DNA of 64,000 bases, from the NCBI GenBank assembly GCA_030762175.1, contig CM060842.1:63468501-63532500 (forward strand), given 5' to 3'. A program made the translations under genes and the position numbers. Source of the DNA: Metallyticus violacea. Lineage: Eukaryota > Arthropoda > Insecta > Mantodea > Metallyticidae. Below the pieces are notes generated by a model, which was not told the origin of the DNA, ran no database searches, and saw nothing but the letters and a program-made list of their open reading frames with translations. Below are positions 56,071 to 64,000 of this stretch, one piece after another; within the stretch, counting starts at the first letter, position 1; every line of letters begins with the position of its first letter.

Positions 56071-56243
56071 AAGCATGGAATCATGAAACTTGGTGGTTAG
56101 ATTAGAAGCCTGGGTTCAAGTATTCGTAGCATTACGAGCCGCTTCTTAAGGAATTAGTCTTTCATTGTGAAGAAAACCTATGAAAACTTACTCCGGGGTA
56201 TACAGAAACAGATAAGACAGGTTTGCCGTTCCGCACTTGGAGG

Positions 56244-56300
56244 AGGATACGGTAACTCAGTGCTTCGAATCCCGGCCATGACCGGAATTCTGATTCTTCA
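56244..56300 (+). repeat. Second SINE-E-like head, internally shortened
   Basis: GGATACGGTAACTCAGTGCT then TCGAATCCCGGCCATGACC: the A-box start runs almost directly into the B-box part, so about 25 bases of the head are missing. It has opposite orientation to the 55.9 kb copy, about 175 bp away. The body after it does not match the first copy. Confidence 0.55.
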
Positions 56301-56309
56301 TTACCATTT

Positions 56310-57260
56310 ATGTCCTACACACGATTAGTGCGTAAGAACATTTTCCATGTACGAGTTACAGAATAAGCGGTTATTCGCACATCCGAACCAGAATAGAATA
56401 ACTCTTCTGTGTTTTTAGTCTTGGAAATTAGGATGAAAGAATAGAAGTAACGAATGATCAGATACAGCATGTGACAAGTATTGCAAGTCCATGGTTAGCA
56501 CACTGGGTAGACTAATAGGAAAGCGTGTAGTTGAGAGGGTATGTCTTTATTGTACGTTTTATTATTTATTACCATGTGCTTGGGGGAGTTAGCATGAGTT
56601 GCCCCGGAGACCCTGACGCACTCTTAGAAGGGTCAATGACAGTTTGACTGATTGTGTTAGAAGAGAATAGGTTATTATTGCTGGCTTCTGCAAAGTTTCG
56701 TGTAGCGGATGTAAATTCGTTCAGTTTCTTATGGAATATGCTTAGGAATCTTTCGGTGATGGTTTGGTGCTCCTGTAGTGACTTCCGAAGTTGTCTACTT
56801 TTTCCTGGTAGAGGTTGTGTGTTCTACATCTTCGAGTTTGCGGTGTCTTCACCATGGCTATGATTTGGTCCATTCTGCCTCCTGTGCCCCCAAAACCTTC
56901 CGAAGAAATGATCTGGTGTCAGCGACTACAGAGTTAGATTTTTTCTCAATGCCACAGATAGCAAGAACCTGTGGGGGAAGGCCAAGTGTGCAATACACTC
57001 GGGCGTCAACGGTCCAGAACAGCAGACGTGCTTCTGGGACGCTCTGTGCCTTGGACCGCAGTGTAGCCGAAGGTGCATAGGGAAATGCTTTGGTTATGGC
57101 TCGGCTCTGCTGCCTGCAGTCAGTAGGGTTTGTTGAAGGATTCTTGCAGACCAGTGGGGAAAACCTCCTGGCGGAGCGAATCCTGATAGCTGAAGCCAGT
57201 TGCTTTGTGGTCACTGCAAGCATATAGGACCCCAAGTAGCTTTTCGGGACCGCGCTAAAT
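56310..57260. other. GC-richer patch with overlapping ORFs, unassigned
   Basis: Between about 56,580 and 57,260 GC content is visibly higher than in the surroundings. Open frames occur on both strands: plus 56,654-56,863 and 56,778-57,080, minus 56,858-57,235 (125 codons). None of the translations shows a motif I recognise. The minus frame is Ser/Thr/Arg-rich, as expected from GC-rich non-coding DNA. It may be the body of an unrecognised repeat or a decayed coding segment. Confidence 0.35.
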
Positions 57261-57269
57261 TTGGCAGAA

Positions 57270-59850
57270 GGTGTGGATACATTTTACTTTTTGAATTAGA
57301 GTGTATTAATTCAATTTATGAAATCCCTAATGTTTAATGTCCGGTTTTAAAAAGATTGAAAACCAGCGCTCTAGTGTCTGATTAACATTGTTTTCCCCAT
57401 CATTGCCAAACATTGATCAGATTAATAGTCTCTATTATATTTGTAAACATTATTTTAATTTATAAACTATTTGTTTTCTAAAGCGTTCAAATTTTCTAGT
57501 TGGCATTGATTCTGAGCACACTTTCTGTTAGGTATTCTCTGAATTTGTTAAGAAGCGCAGGAATACGGATAAAAACAATTTTCATCCAGAAACATGTAGA
57601 GACGAATCACAAAAATAAATCAGATAAAACTATAACAAGTTGCCTTTGACTCCCAGATTCACAAATTCAAAAGCAGCGACGTTTGAGTTATTTTTTAAGT
57701 ACAAAATTCGAAATATTTGCTTCCTTTAGAAAGAAGCTAATTCTCAATCCCTAGTTAAATAAAAAGAAATCTTCTCTAATTGCCCCCCCCCCAAGGGAAA
57801 ATCATCTGAGCCCCAGAAAAACCCTCGGTATGAAATAGAACACCAAAGAAAGTTCCCTTAAAGTATATAAAAAGTGTGAGAGATATAAATTATTTGTAAA
57901 CCATTTTAGTTTCACGTTTTAATATGATAAATTTACCGTATATTTGTGGAAGGAGGGCATACATACGAAAGCAGTCTTGCTAGTTGCGTCCATATTGCTT
58001 GTACGTAACCGAACGAGAAGTCACCTGTACTACTTTGACTTGAGAGTGCTGGCTGAGAAATATTCTAATACACGTGCAAGACAAATATAAACATTCATTA
58101 AATAAATTTTATATAGTCGAGTACCTTTTAGTGCAAATTTGAAAATAATATTCATTCGTGTTAATAATTTGCAACTAACAATACTTTTTATCGTTGTATT
58201 TGTTGGGAAATCGTCCAAATATGCATAAAACGAATTTTAAACATTTTGTATGTTTTACGGATCATTATGTTCGGCAAGAAACGAGGTTTAAAATAAACTA
58301 TTTTTCAGTTTTTTATAGGGACGCAGCGTTTGAATCCCATATAGGGAAAAGAAAATGTTATTATGAAACTATAAATTTGGCAAATTTTTGCATGCAAACT
58401 ATAACTGTATGGGTGTCATTCTTCACAAAACATTCATTATATGTTTAGTAGTACAAGTAAGTAACAAACTTTTAAGTAGTGAGGCCAATTGTCTGTAATT
58501 TTCTATCCGATTTCACATGAAATCGCACGAATAGGAATCGTGACCTAGGCATTAAGATATGTCATGGCCACTCGTCAAGTGTTTTAGTAGTCCCCAGGAG
58601 TTTCAGCTTGCGATCTATTGATTTGTAAGGAGGTACCCGCTGCAGCAAATCATCAGAACGTAATTTTCTGGTCCAGTAATTGCTTTGGGATTTACTACAT
58701 GGCATATTATTTTTCCCCATACCGAGGTTATTGAAGGTGAAAGTTCCTCACATTTTCTGGAATACGTAACATACACTTTTCGTTTTCCTTCCATCTTCTT
58801 GTCTGCATTATTTCTTTCTTTTCCGTTCAATTGTAAATATATACCATATTGGGCCGAATGTCGTCTGTCGGGTGGCTGACTTTAAAGTCATTCCAATATT
58901 TTTCAGTTATGTAAATAAGAGGGTTGAAACAATATTCTTCTAGAACATATAAAACTAAATTTTCCATTTCCTTATGTAAATAAAACTGGGATTAGTTTGG
59001 AAATATTTAAATGATGATGGTACATAGATGGATTTTCATACAATCACCCCATGTTGCCGCAATTGATTTCTGATTAGGCCTGAGACTGTCATCAGTTCTT
59101 CTGTAATATTGCTAGCATATTTTAAGGATCAGAAAAAATTAACACTTTAATTGTTCAAACATTTCTAACCGAACTCTTCCAATTCACTTTCTTCTATCTT
59201 TCGTATTAATGCATGAACATGGAGGTACCACCTCTTTATACATGTATGAAAAGAGCGTGACCAGCTTCGACAGCTCCTACAATTTCATATCTGCCGCTTT
59301 TAATCAAATTTGTGTAAACAAACTCTATTTAGGAAACTCGCTATTTAAAGAAAGAACGTAGAGAAGGCATTTGTGTGAAATGATACCGTTTTTCTCATGC
59401 GAGAGTAGAGAAATACGAGAAGATTCAGCAAGAGTACCGCGTGTGCCATTTCACACTTCTCTTTCCATTTGCTCATATTTTATTCAGAGTGTGATCATCG
59501 TTTTCCCTGTTAGAAACCCATTATCATAGGGGTGTCAAATAATTAACTTAATATTTAAGCCATCTGGAAACTAAAAACTAAACACTTAAATAATCCCTAG
59601 ATCCTTTTTGTTTCAAAATATATTAAATACTCACACCAAACAATAGCTGCTATAGATGTTACCTGTATAGGCTGGTAGCTGGTTGTATGAAAACTCTTCC
59701 AGTAAAGTAAATAGTAAAAAAAAAAAAAAAAAAAAAAAACTACAGATTCTAAACAAAACAAATAATTCAAAACAACTCTTGAACTTTGCATAATTTGATA
59801 TAAGACGTAAAACATGAAAGGGTTCGCAAAATATAAATATTTATTTTTGT
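57270..59850. other. AT-rich stretch with poly-C and poly-A tracts
   Basis: A poly-C run near 57,782-57,792 and poly-A at 59,716-59,739. No gene or repeat family recognised. Confidence 0.45.
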
Positions 59851-59879
59851 ATTTTATCCTTCATTGCGCATTGCATAAA

Positions 59880-60400
59880 TTAGCAAAGTCAAAAAGAAAC
59901 CAAACTTGCATAGAAACTTTCATTATAGAGGAAATGGAACCTTTTAAATAATAGCACCTTCGAAGTAAGGCTCTTGTAAAGTGAGGCGCTTCTATCAGCG
60001 TTCGCACCACTTTTAGAAATAGTTCTGCAGTCCATATTTGGTCTTTTCCCATAGAGCGCGTGACACGTATTTCCCCTCCTCGGCCAAAACGAACCTCTGG
60101 TCTTTGAGAAAATTGTTGACTTTCGGAAACAGATGGTAATCGGCTGGAGTAAGATCTGGAAAAAAAAAAGAATGAGTAAGATCAGATATATTAATGCTTT
60201 GCGAGGAATTCGCTCACCTGGAGCAACCAGTGTGCTGGAGTGTTCAATAACACAACTCTTTCCTTGCCACAAATAAGACCTTTTTCTTCGCACCGCAAAA
60301 GACGCGTAAGGATGGTAACATATATCTGCTTATTGGCAAAAATGAACTGTAAATGTGCTTGGTTGTTTGCTACGCTAGTCACAGTCGATAAACTACTACT
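59880..60400 (-). pseudogene. Decayed mariner-like transposase, C-terminal half
   Basis: Minus-strand translation gives, in order, 'YVTILTRLLRC' (about 60,325), 'RRKRSYLWQGKSCV' (60,290), 'VLLNTPAHWLLQVSEFLAKH' (60,250-60,190), then after a spacer 'PDLTPADYHLFPKVNNFLKD' (60,160-60,100), 'QRFVLAEEGKYVSRALW', 'LQNYF' and 'YFEGA' (59,945). This matches the C-terminal part of mariner/SETMAR-like transposases. The second catalytic Asp (HDNAPAH in relatives) is lost (LNTPAH), the third (PADYHLF) is kept. Two or more frameshifts are present. The N-terminal half is not recognisable beyond about 60,400. The open frame at 59,889-60,293 is only partly in the original frame. Confidence 0.8.
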
Positions 60401-60409
60401 CCTGAGCAG

Positions 60410-61425
60410 CCGCAGTCTGTCATAAGCTTGTGAACATATACTGTACTCCATGAAGGCAAGACAGAGAAGTTGCATAAATAGCACGGCGGAGCCAGGCAAG
60501 GACCGGTTACTGTTTTACTTAACTAGTATTAAGTTCAAGCTAATATTTGGATTCCAATACTGACAGCAACCTAAGATTAATAAATATTGGAACTAGGTTG
60601 ATGATTCCCTATATTTTTAGCCCAATTTGTGTAGTTTTTCAAAAATTTCTATTAATATTGCAGTAAAGCAAAATTCTCTTTAAAATGTTCATCTACTACT
60701 ATAAATAAATAAAATAAAATAAAATAAAACCTCGAAAATTTTGTATTCATTTTAATTGAAATTTTATACAGGAATAGTAATTATCATTACCACCATCTTT
60801 AGCGTCAAAGTTTAGTTAGGCCTTAGAATATTCTGACTGCTTATATATTCCCAACATTCTTCATACAGTGTGCTCTTCTTTGTAGTTCAGTAATTTAAGA
60901 TTTGCTGCTTTTATTCATCTATTGGGTAATAATATCTTTATATTAATTTTCATTTCTTCTCTCAGAATCAACGCGTAACCTGCCACATAGCGAAAAAAAA
61001 AAAAAAAGGAATTTCTCTTGTTCTTTGTATTTAAATTGAGTTGTTGTTAGCTGCAGTTTTCGCGTCCGCATAATAATAATGCAGTGATTCCGTTGTACAA
61101 TTTTAATTGCATGTCTTTTATTTCATTGCACGTTCTTTCGTTGCAATAAGATGTTTAAATATCTAGGATATATAGATCTATCTTTTTATATGCAAAGAAA
61201 AAAACCCATAAAGCAACCTCGTCTCTCTGTTAGCATTTTCATGCTGACTTCTTTAGTTACGTGATTATTTATGTTCTGTTTCTTCAACTCCATCTTCCTA
61301 TTTCATGCGCAAAAAGAATTTAATAATATTTTTATAGTAAAGTATTTTAAATTCGTGTCTTTATTTCATAATTTGGCCGATAAATCTGTTATAGCTAATT
61401 AACAAAAGCAATCTGATACACAAGT
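60410..61425. other. AT-rich intergenic stretch
   Basis: A (AAATA)n-like run at 60,700-60,729 and poly-A at 60,993-61,007. No gene recognised. Confidence 0.45.
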
Positions 61426-61433
61426 CACGACAT

Positions 61434-61509
61434 ATTTCGGATAACTAAGTATCCTTCGCAACCGCTACAGCTGTCGCTCTTACGAATAGAATACTTAGTT
61501 ATCCGAAAT
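61434..61509. repeat. Perfect 19-bp inverted repeat, 38-nt spacer
   Basis: ATTTCGGATAACTAAGTAT (61,434-61,452) and its exact complement (61,491-61,509). Outside the arms, weaker inverted similarity continues (CACAAGTCAC against CACAAATTAAGTG), suggesting a small MITE-like element or its decayed remnant. The spacer is GC-richer than the arms. Confidence 0.85.
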
Positions 61510-61519
61510 CACTTAATTT

Positions 61520-62350
61520 GTGTGGAAACTTTCAGGGTTATTTATTTATTTATTAGACGATGTGAATAACAAAATATAGCCTTTTTAACTTCTTTATTAG
61601 TGTGTTAGCTCAGATTTTCCCTTCTTTATCTTCTCTAACACTTTGTACCTGTAATGGATGTAACTCTAAAAATATGCTGATATTCCACTTTTATTAATAA
61701 GTCCAGTGCTTTATATATATATAAAGTATACCGTGACGAGTAATGTTAGTAGTGGTGTGACTGGCGCTGTTCTATATTGTATATAATGTATGTATCGCAG
61801 ACTTCACCTGTGGATTCTCACGGATACCTGCGCAATGTTATGCTTTAAGTACATGCTGTGATCAGACTATCTTGTAATTAAGCGCCCTAGGGGTGCACGT
61901 CATGTAGGTGGCAGCTGGAGCTCGATCCTCGGCAGGGTACATCTACAAACATAATAGGCAGACCTAGTTTATTAGCAGAGATTCCACAGCCACCATGTAG
62001 CCCACTTTCTAGCCGTACTATATTTATATTTCATATCAAAGCAAAGTTATCTTTATCAACTGTTTTAAGCAGAAACGTTTAATTAGGTGTAAAAGAAAAT
62101 TTTATATAATTATATATTTGTGTTTCATTGTTAGTTTAAAATATCTTAATGTGATTAATCCAGTTATTTATGATCCCCTTCACTATCTTTCCATTTTTAG
62201 AATTATGTATTAAGGGCACTCTTTAAACCTTTGAACACTTTCAATATCGTTGTCATACGTCCGTCGTTTAATTATACAAGATTCAAATCTGTAATATTAT
62301 TGTTGAAATGATTTTATTTTTGAAATATGTGTCTTCCTTAGAAGTCTTAA
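61520..62350. other. AT-rich intergenic stretch
   Basis: No gene or repeat family was recognised. Confidence 0.4.
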
Positions 62351-62364
62351 CTTTTTAAAATTCC

Positions 62365-62445
62365 AGGTTACGCCGGGATGCAAACCACGGATCTTCCATT
62401 TACATTGCTGATGCTCTTATCTAATTTGCCATGCCTTGTCCGACC
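62365..62445 (-). repeat. tRNA-like SINE head or tRNA pseudogene
   Basis: On the minus strand: GGTCGGACAAGGCATGGCAA, A-box-like ATGGCAAATTAGATAAGAGC and, about 40 bases later, a B-box-like GGTTTGCATCCCGG, ending GCGTAACC. The layout and spacing fit a tRNA-derived promoter. The stems do not pair well enough for an active tRNA. Confidence 0.55.
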
Positions 62446-62459
62446 AAAGCCACAAATCT

Positions 62460-64000
62460 CCCCAATTTGAGTCTATTGTGTTCTGGATATCTTTAGGTTA
62501 TCTCGTTACAGAGGTTTTATTTCTAAAAGCACACTCCAAACATGTAAGTGTTTATCGTCCAGGCTTCACAGTTAACTTTTTTACACTAGCCGTAATCAGC
62601 TTGGGAAGATTCGACCGCATGCTGTGTGTGTTTGTTTAAGTTTAAATTTTGTCTTGTCTTGTCTTTTCGGGTATTTCATTATTTCTTCCCCTGGATCTGT
62701 GTATATACATTTTTTATTATTTATTTAAATGCTGTCATCTTTCTAAAATAGTGATTAATATTAAATCTGGATATATTTTGTCGTTTGATTTATTACCCAG
62801 CAGCTTATAAACATCCACATGTTTTATTGCAACAACTTCAGTTTTCGGTGTTTTCTTAAAATCCAATGCTCAGAGTCATAAAAGAGAACTGGAAGAACCA
62901 TAACTTTGTACAATTTTAGGCATGTTTTCTTTAAATATGTTTAATTCACACTTTTATTCTGCTGTTTTCCACATCTATATTTAGATCATTTGGGAGAACA
63001 TGTTAACATTTTTGTTTTTGTTACAATATTTATAGTTTGTATTCTTTATTTTTGTTTATCTTATGTATGGCTGGCTATCTGTAGATTACTCGCAGAATTC
63101 GCTATCCCCATCATCGTTTAAGAGAGTACGTAAATTACAACCATTCATTATGAAATGTGTTCTCAAATGCCTAAAGTTTTCTACCATCTCATTAATTAAC
63201 TATGCTATTTTTATGTAACACCATTCAGTCATTTTAAACTGCATAAATGTCTTATAAAAGACACACATAAAATTGAAATATAAATATACATAATTATATA
63301 TGACAAGAATTGCTGAAGACAATTCTTATAAAGGGTGTTAATAAACTACATCGCAATAATTTCAGAGATTGTAGTGAATTCTTACACATGTAATGTGAGG
63401 TACAGAATCTGTCGTGCACAAAGAAAAATAATGGAGTTTAATGGTGATAAGGAAGTTGAAATTAGTTGTTGATAAGTAAAAGGGCAAAATTTTGTTTTGG
63501 AATGTATATAAAGCTACTATGAGAGGGAAGAAAATCCGAAAGAAAATCCGAATTTTCAATAGCACGTCATCAGTGTTCTCGATAGTTAGTGCTATAAATT
63601 CTCGGGCTTATCAGATGCCAGTACGGCATTGAATAACTGTTAACTGATTAGCATAGTCAAGATGATGTATTGTCGTGACCCCGAAAGATCACCCGCTTTT
63701 ACTTTATTCTTTTCAGTTAACTCCGCGCTCGGTTAGACACTAGGAGCACGCTCCCCACTTTAATCCCAAAAATACCGAACACCAAAAGTTAAGGGACGAG
63801 GAACACAAATAACATCGATAGTTGAGCTGCTGCTGCTACTACAACTTTTTAATGATTTGTCTCGTGGCATTACAATGAGAATGTGTAGGACGCTGTTACA
63901 ATGGCCAGGAAGAGCAGTTGTGCATCTTGATCCGCTCACGTCCTGCGATAGACTGACGCTTTTTTCTTACCAAAACCTCCAAACATTGCAGCTATACGCA
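62460..64000. other. AT-rich intergenic stretch to the window end
   Basis: A short (TTGTC)n run near 62,650. No gene, RNA or repeat family was recognised. The last 350 bases are somewhat GC-richer. Confidence 0.4.

Noticed and set aside
56858..57235. 125-codon minus ORF as a gene
   Set aside because: No motif, and frames are open on both strands because of locally high GC. It is kept only as an unassigned patch.

Overview
The window reads as non-coding, repeat-rich DNA from a large arthropod genome, most likely an insect. The base composition is AT-rich. There are no bacterial-type operons, rRNA genes or compact gene runs. The content is relics of Tc1/mariner-type DNA transposons, non-LTR retrotransposon tails, several tRNA-derived SINE families and many microsatellites. 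The mix of transposases and SINEs would suit a hemimetabolous insect such as a cockroach or termite, but that is a guess, and sequence reading alone cannot fix the species.

Layout. 0-6 kb: a SINE-A copy at the left edge, (CT)n and (TG)n microsatellites, and two overlapping fossil transposases (DUF4817 type and mariner type). 6-16 kb: a decayed Tc-like transposase at 7.9-8.6 kb, SINE-B at 10 kb, a 50-bp-arm palindrome at 11.04 kb, a long SINE-C and an inverted repeat pair around a duplicated compound microsatellite at 13-14.5 kb, and a non-LTR RNase H fragment at 14.4-15.1 kb. 16-30 kb: one candidate terminal host exon (16.1 kb, minus), one candidate internal exon (21.5 kb, plus), an inverted SINE-A pair (20.5/21.1 kb), a mariner fossil (23.6 kb) and a diverged inverted repeat pair (27.5/29.2 kb). 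30-46 kb: SINE-B and SINE-D copies, a non-LTR tail (33.2 kb), a foldback-type element with sub-repeated arms (37.2-38.0 kb), a relic of an uncharacterised protein family (40.5-41.1 kb), a decayed ~140-bp tandem array (42.6-43.6 kb), and SINE-A and SINE-B insertions with visible target-site duplications. 46-64 kb: a second non-LTR tail, a transposon deletion derivative with both terminal repeats and TA duplications (47.5-48.3 kb), a full-length but disabled mariner (50.0-51.3 kb), a second relic of the uncharacterised family (52.9-53.7 kb), tRNA-like SINE heads at 56 and 62 kb, and another mariner fossil at 60 kb.

No complete host gene could be supported. The only candidate host coding sequence is two short exons, on opposite strands and not joined to any gene model. 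Every transposase copy has at least one stop, frameshift or lost catalytic residue, so no autonomous element is present. The features that best repay a second look are the 11 kb palindrome, the 37 kb foldback element, the 42.6 kb array, the two copies of the uncharacterised family, and the repeated pattern of closely spaced inverted SINEs. All calls come from reading the sequence; no alignments or database searches were run.
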